A stretch of DNA of 64,000 bases from Fennellomyces sp. T-0311 (lineage: Eukaryota; Mucoromycota; Mucoromycetes; Mucorales; Lichtheimiaceae): positions 62,001-126,000 of the forward strand of contig JALLLT010000009.1 of assembly GCA_025266875.1 (NCBI GenBank). Direction: 5' to 3'. The position numbers and the translations under genes are program-made. Every line of letters begins with the position of its first letter. Within the stretch, counting starts at the first letter, position 1. This document shows, piece after piece, positions 31,600 through 43,677 of the stretch. A model generated the notes under the pieces. It made no database searches. It had not been told where the DNA came from and saw only the letters and a list, made by a program, of their open reading frames with translations.

Positions 31600-32605
31600 A
31601 GATTTTCTTACCCCTTCTATACTTACTACTTTTATACTTTATATTTATTTGTTTGTAGTCACGCATTGTTACTGTATACGTCAAGCTTCTGGAAGCTGAA
31701 AAGTGTTCTTTTTGCACATTTTACATTCGAGATATTATGCAGAGGGTTTTCCAATTTACATAAACGATTTGCGAAGACGGGAAGTCGGTCGATACCAACT
31801 TGAGCTTCTTAAAATAGCATAGCTTCTCTCCGTGACACTTTTGGTCAAAACTGCATGCTATCTATATTTAGCTTTGCTTGCAGGTCTCATGGTGGCTTGT
31901 CCCGCGCAATACCGTGTGTCTTTATGCTTCATCACCTGGACAATCATATTATTGTTGACTTCAGTCATACATGGTCATTTGCCACGTACAGAAAAGCTTA
32001 CAGAATTCAGAATTTGAACAATAGGATTATGATACCAGTCGACAGATGCCCGCTGTGGCTTTGATTGCCTAATACAACAACAAATACCTCCGGCACTTGC
32101 ACCGTAAGTACTCTTTCCCTATGCTGTGCGGAACAGTTGCTATGATCGATGTATACAACTGAAACGTGATCATACGGCAATCACTCATCTGTAATCTTGC
32201 GCAAAAAACAGAATCGGATTACATAGCAGCCTATAGTCATGCTGAATAAAAACCCTTTAGGTAAAGCGATGGTGAGCATATTCAAATTCTGATATTCAGG
32301 GGCCTTTCATAGAGATTAAAGCGTATTTATTATTATAATTTATGGGTATGGCACTCGAGGGCAACATCCTTTAGGCAATTTGCCGGCCATATTGAGGGCA
32401 GAGGGAATTGAAAGTGGGTATAGGTGGTGGGACATACAGGAAAACCCTTACTGGGAAGAAAAACCTGATGTGAGGACTGTGAGCTCGGGAAGTATCCGGT
32501 ATGGCAATAAATATAAAATTCTAGCTACGCGACAAAGTAAAGAAAAAGAAAGAAAGGGAGGTAGTGATAGCGGTAATTGTGTGCGTACCCATGGTAGTGG
32601 GAATA
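31600..32605. other. No gene seen
   Basis: 3' flank of the protease gene and AT-rich DNA. The open frames at 31832-32064 and 32380-32802 lack family motifs; the latter is antisense to the LINE tail that follows. Confidence 0.5.
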
Positions 32606-33085
32606 CTAGCCAGTGGTATCGATATTGCTGTTGGTATCGTCAAAGAATGGATCCAGGATCAACGGTGGATCGGGTTCTGGGTCAAATTGTGTATCTGGAT
32701 GGGTACATATATCAATATCCCGAAGAACTTGGAGAAGCAGTGGCCATGTTCGGCGCCAGTAGCCAGACCGAAGGCTTTTGGCCTTGCATGGTAGGTCATT
32801 GAGGAGGATGTCAATGATATGCTGAGTGCGATCGACAGGCTTGTTGTAGCTTTGGAGCAGACGTTGGAAGGCTGGTTCAACCAGTGGGCAGACAAGTAGT
32901 GGTACGGTGAGCGGTTGGAAGTGGTATCGGTTAGGTGTCTTGCCACTCACGCCACATCTGCATTTTTTAAGAGGGAAAGAAGGGAGCCAGTGCATACGCC
33001 ACTTGACAAGGCGATGGTGAGCTTGACTGCTGGAAGGCAAAAATAATATCGGATCCCAGCGGCGCTCCGGGAGGGCACGGGCCAC
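32606..33085 (-). pseudogene. LINE 3'-end fragment (C-terminal part of ORF2)
   Basis: Starts with DPILFLPSSSQAHHRLVKWR and MHWLPSFPLKKCRCG. The same block (DPILYLVASPKDRHRLVKWR, MHWLPSYSL) is found at about 42.1 kb after a reverse transcriptase region. No catalytic domain is present, so this is a 5'-truncated copy. Confidence 0.65.
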
Positions 33086-33224
33086 TGAAGGAATGGCCTT
33101 TCATACAGCTGCTCCATCATTCTGACTTCATTCGCTGCGTTATACATTATGTGCATAAATTCCTTAATACGCCGACATCCTCTGGCCGGACCGCTTGACG
33201 GCTTTTATGGGCCTGCTGTTCAGA

Positions 33225-33544
33225 TTAGCACCTTGTAAAGCCGTCAGTAAAACAATCGCACTTAACATGATTATCTCTATTCATTAAACATCTATTGCCA
33301 CCCAGCCTGCAGCACTTCCACGCCTCATCTTTCCAGCCATCAAACTTGCCGTGCAAAGCCCAAATTGGCTCGCCATCCGCCGTTGCAATGCGAAAGAGAT
33401 TAGCACCCACTGCGACGTTGGTTGTGCGACCAGCTCCCAATAGGAAAGTTGATGTCGTACTTCAGGTTGCATGATTGGGTAGTTGGAAATTAGCATCAAA
33501 AGGAGTGTTGCTTGGAGCTTTAATACCGTTTGTTTTCGACCCAT
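33225..33544 (-). CDS. Possible small Cys-rich secreted protein, frame broken
   Basis: ATG 33544 opens a hydrophobic, signal-like start (VLKLQATLLLMLISN). The frame then shifts near 33440 to a stretch with strong coding character (NLFRIATADGEPIWALHGKF, then DGWKDEAWKCC) and a Cys-dense end (CCRLGGNRCLM, KCDCFTDG, TRC; six Cys in about 30 residues). No intron could be placed to join the two frames, so this may be a pseudogene. The family is not recognised. The Trp/Gly/Asp pattern suggests an extracellular domain. Confidence 0.3.
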
Positions 33545-35086
33545 TCAGAGGAGCCGCTGGGAAAAATATACTTGCTACTTTTTTTTTTTTTTTAGAAAAG
33601 ATGTTTACTGCAGGCACCTTAAATGGCGCCAATTGATAAAGAATGAGCTACGTAGCTAACAAAACTTCTAGTTACAACTTGTTTTCGGCTTCTATCCTTC
33701 GTAGTGAACGGATGGATCGAGCCACTACACCATTTGGCCAGAAAGGCTCATCATCGAAAACAAATCGCCAGTGAGCGCAAATATACTTGCTACTGAGTCT
33801 TTGGCCTGCATGAAACAACATCCTTTATTGGTGGAAGATGACTGTGGGACTCACATCCAATCTCAAGCGTGGTATCCTGCAAAGGACGGGGACCCAGTCT
33901 TGTTGGTATTTGACATCTGTGTCTAGATCAATTCAGCGCGACTCTCCGATAGTCGTGATTTATTTATACTCTGTGAGTAGAGTGCTTTTCAGCTAAAATT
34001 CCTGTTGATAAGTATTTTGCTACTGAGAACCCCAATTCAATAATTTATTACATAGATAATAGAAAAGGTAGTACTAGTTAAGCAGGACTTGGCAGTTATA
34101 GTAGGAAGCGCGTGTTATCATACATGGTAAGGCGAGCCATACATAGAGTATCTTTATTTACCAACAAGTATCCGCTAAATCAACACTTACTTAATCAGTT
34201 GAGAAGACTCAAATGCCATGCCATGTCGTCAGTATCCTACTTCCAATTACCAATAACTTGCTTATCATGCAGCTGTTGATGCGATGCGATGGATGGAACT
34301 GTGTTCTGAATGAATGTACGTAGTTGCATCAGCATTTATTTGTGGCACGGTGTCCGTTTTTGTTGTGATATATCATCGGGTGCTTCCGTTTCGCTTGAAA
34401 GTCTTTTACTGATGATCCAGCTTTAACAATGGATCACGGGATTAAATTTACCCGTAGTCAGGTAAAAGTATGCCGCTTGGCCAAAGCACCTCTGTTCCTT
34501 GGATTTTTTCGTAAAAATGAGTTGTAAGTATTTTATGACAATCCTAAAGTATATCAATCTTATATGTAACATTTCTAGCGACGAGAACGCCCACAACAGT
34601 TCTCAAGATTCCTTGCCACACATAGTAAGTCGCAGTGGACAATAATACGCGGTGTTGCATTGCTGACGACAGTTGTACTTTCAGTTTTTTTTTTATCAAG
34701 CATCTTTCCTTCACCGTTGCTGTCCTGGTGGTAGAGCAACATACAAACCTAAAAAGTGCTGTGTCTTGCCACGGTATAGGTAGCAACATTGTTGGCGATT
34801 GTGGTTGGTGTGGCCTTCGGGTAGAAACATCGACCACTCTTACTTGGTAGGTGACTTTAAAAGAAGCTTTGGAGGGCATGATACTTATTGAAGAACATTT
34901 TTCCGCTGCATACAACGCTACTATCCTATATCTGATCATATGCTCCATTTGCTTATGGTAAGTTGGTATAAGTATACTTTTTGTTTTCTGTTACTGAAAT
35001 CATATATTTCTAGCGCTTACATAGATGCGATTGATTGGATATGTAATAGCGTTGATTCAGTGGAGATTTGTTTATATATAAAGATA
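33545..35086. other. No gene seen
   Basis: Contains a poly-T run near 33577-33592. No supported reading frame. Confidence 0.5.
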
Positions 35087-35965
35087 GAGGTGTGACAAAA
35101 AAGATGCATTCAATTTTTTAATGTCCCGATATCTCATCAACCAAGTGCCTAAAAGCTTCAGTTTAAAAGCGAAAAGGTACCCTTGTATATTCTCTATTAA
35201 TTTAACGTAAAAGCGAGAAATGATTGTATAATATAGCTGTGGCTAGTATAAAAGTGAAATGACCTGTCAGTAAAAAGAAACCAATGTTTTCCAGTTCATG
35301 CAAATCCACATCAACGTCGAAATTGCTCTTTCGTAGTTCATCGTAACTACGGTTTGCTTCTACAGTACTGACTTCCTCCATATCAGCACAAGAGTCTCTT
35401 ATCATTTTTTGAGAGAAGATGCAGCAGCGTGTTTCGCAGTGATAATGCTGTATCCTTGTCACAAGAGTCTCTTCAGCGGGTTTACTCTTTTACTGATCCT
35501 CAAAACTTCTCAATCGGCTGACATTCGCAGTGATATGGTGGCGTTTTCATGAACTTATGAACATATTTGTGAACAATCTCGTACGTCGTATGCATTTCTC
35601 TATCATAACGAACCATTGCATATGTGATAAGCTGTTGCTTTGCAAGAGGGCGACCACCCTTTGGCAAATTTGGGATGCCAGCCACATCAGGAAAAATACC
35701 CCGGTAATATAGGTTATATCAGGTTAATGTTGGTAGCTGACCGTTTTTCTCGGTAATCCTTGGTAAATTTTGGTCTCTACCAAATTTAACCAAGATACAC
35801 CAAGTTTTCCGTTTTCTTGTAGGTTTTTTGGTGATAACGACAGGTTTAAAAATGTTTTTGGTACAAAATGGTAATTTTTGGTTTTTAATGGTGTGTACAC
35901 CGAAAATTCCAGAGAATAACCTAGGTAAACGGGTTGAATACATAGCGCGATACTTTTATTTAAAC

Positions 35966-38900
35966 CTCTTAGATGTCTCGTGTAAGACCAAGTTGGATGG
36001 GTGTTTTCATCATGTCGTTGGATACATAATAATATCGATTTTTAAACGTTGGAGGACATAGGACACCGGCAGCACAATCGATTTCGGAAGCATCACAAAC
36101 GTAAAACTTTCTAATATCTGAACTGAAAGTACCGTTTCCATAAGGGTACCCATGCTTTGTTAATTTGGTCGTTGTTGCTAAGCGTAGCAGGCACAATAGT
36201 CGATCCTCAGCTGTGAAAAATAAAGATTAAACTGTACGTAGTTCGTAGAATTCTTTTGCTTTCGACTTACCGCCGTATTGGTGCTTAAAAAAAGAATAGC
36301 CTCTCCTAAAAAGTTTTACACAGTGTACCAGATTCTTTGCTGCTTCGAGGGCAATTATCAACAGGCAATGTTACTTTCAAATACGTGCCCCGATTCCGAA
36401 AATTGGGATCGAGGGTGAGGCGGCACTCATATGTCGATTCTGCTTTGTATAATCGTTTTTCAATGGCAATCCTTGTGCTTAGAGGCGGTAACGAAGTGAT
36501 CTTTTTCATCTTGCGGGCCCTAGCCCAGAATTTGCGCAGATAGAACATCAGATTTACAGTAGAGTAAGTATTTACTGATGCTGTGGGGTGCAGAGCTGGA
36601 CCCCACAGCTCTGAAGCGTTCGGTGTAGTATCGGTGCAGGTTGCATGTTTCTATTTCACCTTCTTTTGTGGCTCCGTACTCCTGTTGACTTTGTTGATGA
36701 ACTTTCGCGCTGCTGCTACCGTTAATTTGTTTCCAGCGTTTTTCCCAGGCGCGCGGGTTGATCTGACCCTTCGGTCATAAAACCCTACTACACGCTCCAT
36801 ACTTCGAGTTCTATATGCACGCAAAGGTCCCAATTGTCGAAGCGCTTTAGGGACATGTCGTAAGTGATGAAAGTTTAGGATGTAAAGGTTCGTGGGAATC
36901 TCTTTACGTGCATAAACATGCCACTTGTGTCCACATCTGTTTTGAATATAAACATGTAAGTATGCCTTCAGTTTAATAGTATGAATCATCTTACTCCTCA
37001 ATGGTATTAATGGATTCCTCTGTTTGATGCCATGAGAGAGATATTGAGCATGCTTTTACAAGATGCGCAAGGGCATTCGCTGCTTTTGCAGGGCAGTCTG
37101 TGCGTTCCAGTTGCTCAATTACAATTGTAGGGATAATGTAAAGGAGCGAGTCAATATAATCAACTGCGCGTACATCCTTTGTTCGAGATAAAACATCTTT
37201 CACTTTCCCGTCGAAAGTTGTAGGCCAGTGTGACATCGAATTTTTATAGCAGTGCTTATCGACACTTGCTGAGCCTTTGTGAGCAGGTATAGGGCGTGGA
37301 ATATAGGGTTGGTAATCATATAACCTCAATGAAGGACCAGTGTTACATCCGTAAAGATGCATTTCATATAAGCCATAAAAAAATGGGCCATGAAAAGATT
37401 TCAGAACCGCAAGTGGCGAAGGGGACTTCAAGCTGCGTTCCTATTTAAGTTGTTTAGTAGTTCGTGAATTATCAATGTAGAAAAACTTACAGGGTCTCCT
37501 TGTTGATAATCTGTTATTTGTCGTAACGGTTCTAGATTTTCAGATCCTGGATAGTAGCGGTCATAACCCGGTCTCGATTTTCCATTCGCACTACCAGTAT
37601 TCCGACGCTCAATAGATGCAGCACTTTCTACTCATACTGATGGCACTATACAAATTCGACAGCCAAAGATAGACTGATGGCCATCATGGTGCGCAAGGGA
37701 TGCCGCACCTGGAATATCACCAGTCGCCATGACCAGATGTACCTTGAAAGTTCGCATCACCTCATCGTCGCACACGACATCTCTTCCTTCGCTCTCAAGC
37801 TGTGTCAATTCCTCAATCAATGGTGCGATAAATGAATCCAAGTTTCCTTCTTTTGCCGTAGTGGATATAATACAGACTTGGATCATATTGTTGTCCTTAT
37901 AGCTATCAATTATTGGATCGACTATAGGTTAGTTGCTGAATAACCAAGCGATTTCTTGTAACACATACCGTTTTTCAGGAGTTTAATTTAATATTACTAA
38001 TGCACAATTGTCATGGATACTGCGCTATGAATGAACGACTGAAATCCATCTACATATAGCATAACCCCAATATCATAGCGACCCCATGATCTCACTGTAT
38101 TCAACGCCTGGCCGTCAAATATATCATTCATATCTCCTGGCTGAGATAGCATTGTTGATGTATTATGCATTTCGTTTCGAGTCGCAGTATGTGAGATCAT
38201 AGCAGCGAGTTGGTCAGCGAGTGGCAGATAACAAATAGTCGCGTAAGCAGTCCTTGTATCGCTACAGAGAAATCGAGGCTTTTTGCAGGAAGATTTTGGA
38301 CATTACGTTTCATGGTCGTTTATGAAGAGATGGCCGTCACTACGGCAGATGTCGTAATCACGCTTTGTAACTGGGTATATCGACGTTAGAAGCCCTTCAG
38401 TCAAGCGAGGAGACAAGATAATAATGAATTCTTTGAGAGGATCAATCGCATCCCCTGTATAACGATACTGTTAGCATTTATGGAGCGCCGATAAGGAAAA
38501 AACATACCATTGCAGTTCATCGTCACTGCCGTGGTAACGCTATTTACAAATGTAACTATTGCATCGGGTGCGTCACGCGATATACAGTATTTCTCAATAG
38601 TAGTAAACAGTTCAAGTCTGAGTTGCTCTGAAATGTTCATCTGTCGTATAAGTGGTGCCATAAATGTCTTCGGCTTGGAACTGTTATGAACATCAAATGC
38701 ATTTGATACGGCAGGATCTGTCGGGCACAAAGTTTCTTTCAAAGGTGTCCTAGCGTTCTCCGTGTCGACATCAGGGCTTTCTTCATTTAGTGTACGGATG
38801 TATTCAGCTGGTTCTTGAGTAGTATCATCGTCAAAATAGCCAGGGTCATAATAGTCGCTTTGGTGTTCTTCGAAAGGAGGGCGCTCTCGGCTATTACTCT

Positions 38901-39240
38901 CTATCGAGGCACTAGCGATCATGTCATTTTCATTGCGATTGGCGGCGCGATTTCGTGCATTAAGGCTGACTTCTCTGATTTGTGCTAGCCGGTTTTCATA
39001 ACTAGCCAAAGGCGATCGCAATGGAGATTGAAAGTGCATGTACTGTTCAGGATTAATAACGCGTTGCCTTTTGCGCGCATGCTCCTGATCAATCCCTTTT
39101 TGAACAAATTTCTCATTGTTACATGGCGCTTTGTGTTGTTTAATATCTGAGCGAGTAAACCTTCCTGGGCAGTATGGGCACCTGTACATTTTGCTGGAAG
39201 AGCTTTTCTTACGCGCTTTTCTTACGCGCTTTTCTTGCAA
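35966..39240 (-). pseudogene. tnp2/Plavaka-type CACTA transposase, broken
   Basis: ATG 39240 starts a basic leader and a zinc motif CPYCPGRFTRSDIKQHKAPC. An intron near 38510-38460 leads to YPVTKRDYDICRSD and a CPKSSC region, with an in-frame TAA at about 38308. Then come DIFDGQALNTVRSWGRYDIG, VMLYVDGFQSF, SFIAPLIEELTQLESEGRDV, a GDIPGAASLAHHDGHQ...CRIC block, SPLAVLKSFHGPFFYGL-YEMHL and NFHHLRHVPKALRQLGPLRA followed by MERVVGFYDRRVRS. The C-terminal parts reach 35969. The order and motifs match fungal CACTA transposases, including the DUF4218-like end. Asp of the usual DEMHL motif is Tyr here. Confidence 0.8.
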
Positions 39241-39311
39241 GCTTTTTTTATGCGCAGCATTTAAAGTCAGAATTTCTTTTTACAACGCCACCTTTCACGC
39301 AACATCTCAAA

Positions 39312-40652
39312 ATGCCTCTAAGCAGCATCGCAAGAGTCAAAAAAGAAGGCTCTTCCAACGCAACAAAGCAGTCTGAATATCTGAAAAGGCTGTACCGCAA
39401 AGAGCTACACCCGGAGCAGCAAAAAAGAGTTCCGGCGTCTCAATGCGAGAGCTTATGAACGAAGTCGAAGAACTTAAGAGTCAGGTGGTTTATTTGACAC
39501 AGGATGTGAACACGATGAACGGGATCTTGCAGTCCGTGGAAGGCACACTCGAGTACCTTAAACAGGAGCAAAGCACCAAGTACGACAATGTCGTGTCAAC
39601 CACGCAAGAGTTGATGGCGTCGGTAAAAACTGCATTCGCGCAACAGGTACCATCACCAAGTGGTTCAGGCGCAGGAAAAGAGTCGCAAGACGACTTGACT
39701 GTCATTCCGGCCCCAAGAGGGTACACAATGATTGAGGAAAAACGCAAATCAAATAAGATTCCAGTACGCAAGCCGCACATTTTACAGTTTGTCATCAAGC
39801 CGACCGAAAAGGGCATAAAACATACAACGGTACTTGCATTGTATTGCAACATGCGAAACGAACGTACGGCCGCGTTGGACAACCTTGCTGCGAGACTTCG
39901 GGAAACGTACAACACATGCTTGAAATTTCAGTAGTGGAACGCCGAAATGATGCAGAGGATCAGGATCTGGATGAAGTTCAGAGCCAAACTGGCAGCGAGT
40001 TTTCTGAAGCAGCTCAACGCGATGTAGAAGACGATTTTGCTGAGGAGAACGGAAATAGAAATCAGGAAATCGAGGACGAGGTTGTTTCTCTGAGAATGAA
40101 TCAGTGGGAGGGAGCCAAGATGAGGAGGGAAACGGAGACGATCAAGGTGGACAGGAAGCCGAAGATAACCAACGTGAACGGAAAAACGAAAATCCGGTTC
40201 CGGAATATGAAGAATGTGACCAGGAAGAATGGATGCGCTCGGGCCAAGTTTCGCAAGGCGTCGCAGACATGACATGGGCTTCAGTTCCGGAATCAGAGCG
40301 CAAAATTACCGTTCTTAGCTATGAAGCTAGCGTTCTCGAGGTTGTCAAGATCGATCTATCAACATGTGAAGCACACTGGGCAGCTGCTCATATCTTGGAG
40401 GAAGGTTGGAACAACCGTTTAAAGAATGCCAAGGCTAAGGCCAGCGGTAAGTCAAAGAAGAGACGTGGTAAGAATCAAGAACTCACTGGCCAACCGCAAC
40501 CTAAACGACAAGCGTGCAACAAGCGGTCCATGCACGTGTTAAACATTTGGGGACTGGAACCCATATCTAATGTGCTATATATATTAGCAAATCTCCTTCA
40601 TCCAAAGCACCTTGAATACCGCCTGGTTCAGCACAGTAAATATTTGCAATAA
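39312..40652 (+). pseudogene. Second gene of the CACTA-like element: coiled-coil HWAA protein (copy C)
   Basis: Divergent from the transposase gene. Reading starts near 39312 (MPLSSIARVKK), shifts frame before 39443 (MRELMNEVEELKSQV, a strong coiled coil), and continues to 39934 with YTMIEEKRKSNKIPVRKPHI. It shifts again through an acidic region (about 39930-40200) to a frame with DMTWASVPESERKITVL, STCEAHWAAAHILEEGWNNR and a Lys-rich tail (ASGKSKKRRGKNQ). The W...R...HWAA block aligns with copy A near 740-890 at nearly equal spacing. By position it corresponds to the TnpA-like partner of CACTA elements (inference). Confidence 0.55.
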
Positions 40653-41479
40653 CAAGTGCACCTGAGTGACTTACATGACCTCTTTAGAAAAGAAACATTT
40701 TATAGCATAGATACTAGCCGACCCCTACTCAATTTGCTCCATAGCTTAGTATATGACACGCTATAGCCGAAATAAACCGAAATCAATCGCGTTTACAGTA
40801 AGAACTGCGCAACAATCTGCATATAAGCCGTATAAAACGGCTGATTGAGCCACTGAGAGTCTCAAGTTTAGTTCGTTTTTTTCTGGTAAATGCTTGTTTT
40901 AGGTTTTGATAGGTTATTTTCGGGATAGGTGTTTTCAGGTAAACTGCCAAAATTCACCTACATTTTACCAAACCAAGAAAAACCAACCTCAACCAATGTT
41001 CACCAATTTTTTTTCCTGGTGTGGCAGTTTGTTGCTGTTGGTACCCATCCTTAACCTCGTTGATCGTCCAGAATGACTTAGGTAGTGAGTTCTTGATGCG
41101 CATGTGGTACTTTGCACCATCCACATGGATATGACAATCAACAGGATATTCCTCGCTTAAATGCTTACAAAGATCCCCAAAGATTGACTCGAAGAGATAT
41201 GCAGTAAAGTTACCATAGTAACCATGTAAGTCTGGCGTAATATCAACCTCTTCTACACATTCCGGCAGGGATCTCCATTCTTCAGCATCTTGGAAAGGCC
41301 TTCCCCTTCGTGGCTGATCAGACTGATGTGGTCCACCGATCACTGGCCAAATGATAATCCCATTCTCACCCTTAACGACTTCAGCGCGAAGACGGTTTCC
41401 TTGACGATACATAATGAACGCACCAAATATCACCATTAGCTGCTTCCTTCCTTCTTCGGTCACAGTTCCACAAGTTGAA

Positions 41480-43120
41480 AAAGTATAAATTTTATTTGGA
41501 AAACTTTTTGACCTGCTCCAATAGGTATATGATCGCTTCCTTGCGGTACAAATATATAGATATAAAAAGGTATCCGGTGCCTGTCTGAAAAAAATCTTAC
41601 TGGGAGAAAGACAGGCCGATGTCGAAACGTTGTGAATCGTCATAGATATAGAGAGAAGAAAAACAGTGTAGGTATAATACCAATGAGGTAGACATGGGTA
41701 CCACCCTAAGTGTGGTTGCTTGTAGGTGCTGATGGTCTGCCTTGGAGAGCTTTTTCCGGTGCCGGTTCGTCATCATCGTACTGCTCGTCTTTATGGCTCA
41801 GCTTATCGACCTTGCGGAGGACATGCAAAAGTGCGGGCCACGCCTTCTTCCATTTACCCCGGGTCAGTCCATTATTTAAACGCGAAAGGCTGTTCAATAT
41901 GCAGTCGATGACCTGTGTATTGTTTTGCTGGTCAGGGGTTGGTCCAAATGGTAGGAGTAGTTCTTGAAACTCTGCCGGAAGCAATGGATAGGTGGCATAG
42001 TGTTCTCGAGGGCAGCAACTGTACCGCATTCTCAATCCTTCAGTGAGTATGAGGGAAGCCAATGCATACGCCATTTAACCAGTCGGTGTCGATCCTTGGG
42101 TGAGGCTACCAAGTACAAGATGGGATCGACAAGGCGATATGGTCTTAGACACCGAATTGATTTGTACTTGGAAGACCGAGCTGTAAACTCTTCGTCTCGT
42201 TTCTTATCAATGGCCGCTACCACCGGGTCCTTGGGTGAGGTCAAGTCGTTTTGTAGCTTCCAGTACTGCTGATGTAGTGGGTTGGTAGCCGCTAATTTTG
42301 CCATTGGAGGTCGTTAGAGTCCGGCCGCTCCATAGGAAAGAAAGCTCAATCGCACGGGCCATAGTAGACACTGGGAGCGATTGAAGCCTGGTGGCGAATT
42401 TGAGCTGTAATGTACGTGCGCGCAGCTTCATGGAAAGAAGTTAAGCCAATACCATTGATACAATGGTAGGAAACTTTGTCAACTTTTTGCGATTGAGCGC
42501 CATTTTAATACACCCAACTTGTGTTTTCTGCAATTGTTCCATTTGGACGACTGAGACCGCTGCAATGGCAAGCCCATATTCCAAGATTTGTCTGACAAAA
42601 GAGCGGTATGTACGTAGTGCTGTCCATAGGCCAATGTCATATTGATGCACTCCAAGTTGTCACAGTAAAGCCATACTTCCCGTTGCCTTGGTAATACGCT
42701 GGCTGATCAGCATATCAGTGACGATGCCCTTATGGGTAAATGGAATTCCAAGATACTGGAAGCTTTTGACCTTGCGGATTACTGTATTATAGAGCTGGTA
42801 CTCCCTTGTTGCTTCCTGGTCACTGAGTGTTTCGGCTGGTGATGTTGCTGGAGGTTCGATAATGGCACACTTTTGAGGGTGTCAGCGATAACCTTGATCG
42901 AGCGAATATCACAGCTCCACAATGTGGAAGCCAGGTCATACGACTGGAGCGGCCGATAAGACAGTAGAGTCGTCGGGAAAAACTTAGGTGTTCTTGGATA
43001 GTATGTCATGCCAGTGGTGAGGTTCTCCCGTCGCTTGGTGATATACTCATGGCGGTATTAAACAACGTTTGGAGTATCATGAAGTGAGTTTTTTCTGTGC
43101 CAACACCGAAATATAGGCCC
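41480..43120 (-). pseudogene. LINE 3' fragment: reverse transcriptase end and C-terminal region
   Basis: Minus-strand pieces in order: GYR-stop-HPQKCAIIEPP (TGA for the usual Trp), SFQYLGIPFTHKGIVTDMLI, LWTALRTYRSFVRQILEYGL, then SSKYKSIRCLRPYRLVDPIL and HRLVKWRMHWLPS, and a C-terminal region ending near 41706. Several stops and frameshifts are present. The 3' tail (AATAAAATTTAT near 41485) abuts the transposase piece at 41475. It is a 5'-truncated insertion into Tc1-like element 2. Confidence 0.75.
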
Positions 43121-43677
43121 ATTTAGAACATATGGTCTCTTAGAGATTGACCATATGGCTATGCTTCTTGAATATCTCAGTTGCGGTAACCTCAAAAGCC
43201 AAACTGCTCCTTTCTTTGTTGTTCTCTAGGATGACTTCGCGCACATCAGCAACATAACCATTCTCGAGCTTGAGTTTCGGTCTTCCAATGGCCAATGGAT
43301 TTTCCGTGATTTTTCTGTTCTTGTACATAGACAATGCCTTCGGTGCAATGCTCTTTCCAATGCCACATACCTACCTCAGCTATAAGATCGTGCAACTAGA
43401 GGTCGATAGCTTGTGACAGGATAGTTTTATACTTCATAAGAATATGACTTACATTCAATGCCATACAATATTCGTTTTCGACATTGCAGCGCCATTACAT
43501 GTAAGAAGCTTCCAATCTTCTTTAGCGAGATGCCTATTTAAGCAAAAAGACGCGTCAGCACCTCAGGAGTAAATTTTAGTAAGCTCAGAAGACAAATTCT
43601 ATTAGCTGAAGATGAGATATTGTAGAAAAGGCTTTGAAGGTCGAAATATTGAATGCGTCCTTTTTTTGCCAAACCTT

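Larger units (their letters stand above)
35682..41024 (-). mobile_element. CACTA-like (EnSpm/Plavaka-type) transposon, 5.3 kb
   Basis: Terminal inverted repeats CCACATCAGGAAAAAT (35682) and, inverted, CCACACCAGGAAAAAA (ending 41024). The target duplication is 3 bp, CAG (35679-35681 and 41025-41027). Sub-terminal DNA is rich in TTGGTAAATTTTGGT-like repeats on both strands, as in CACTA elements. It carries two divergent genes: a tnp2-type transposase (minus) and a coiled-coil partner (plus). Excision in silico restores the reading frame of the host transposase, which confirms the ends. Confidence 0.85.
35250..43500 (-). pseudogene. Transposase of Tc1/mariner-like element 2, in three pieces
   Basis: Piece 1 (about 43500-43140): HTH start with GIGKSIAPKALSMYKNRK and AIGRPKLKLENGYVADVREV. 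Piece 2 (about 41475-41025): QLMVIFGAFIMYRQGNRLRA to IHVDGAKYHMRI (second Asp). Piece 3 (35681 to about 35500, remnants to 35250): VHKFMKTPPYHCECQPIE (Glu). When the 35682-41024 insert and one CAG are removed, pieces 2 and 3 join in frame (QQQQT-GIPNLPKGG). About 87 residues then separate the second Asp and the Glu, as in the intact relative at 3150-4658. The first Asp region is lost at the LINE insertion. Confidence 0.75.
35087..43677 (-). mobile_element. Tc1/mariner-like element 2, split by a CACTA-like element and a LINE tail
   Basis: The ends GAGGTGTGACAAAAAAGATG (35087) and, inverted, AAGGTTTGGCAAAAAAAGGA (ending 43677) share a terminal repeat of about 30 nt reaching GCATTCAAT. Both are flanked by TA (35085-35086 and 43678-43679). 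The ends resemble those of the intact element at 2918-4787 (A6 followed by ATG-x-AT-x-C). The transposase pieces inside (43.5-43.1, 41.5-41.0 and 35.68-35.5 kb) belong to the same family. Confidence 0.75.

Noticed and set aside
33690..33770. tRNA-like A box (TGGTGTAGTGGC) on the minus strand
   Set aside because: No B box (GGTTCGANNCC) follows at the right distance and no cloverleaf could be drawn.
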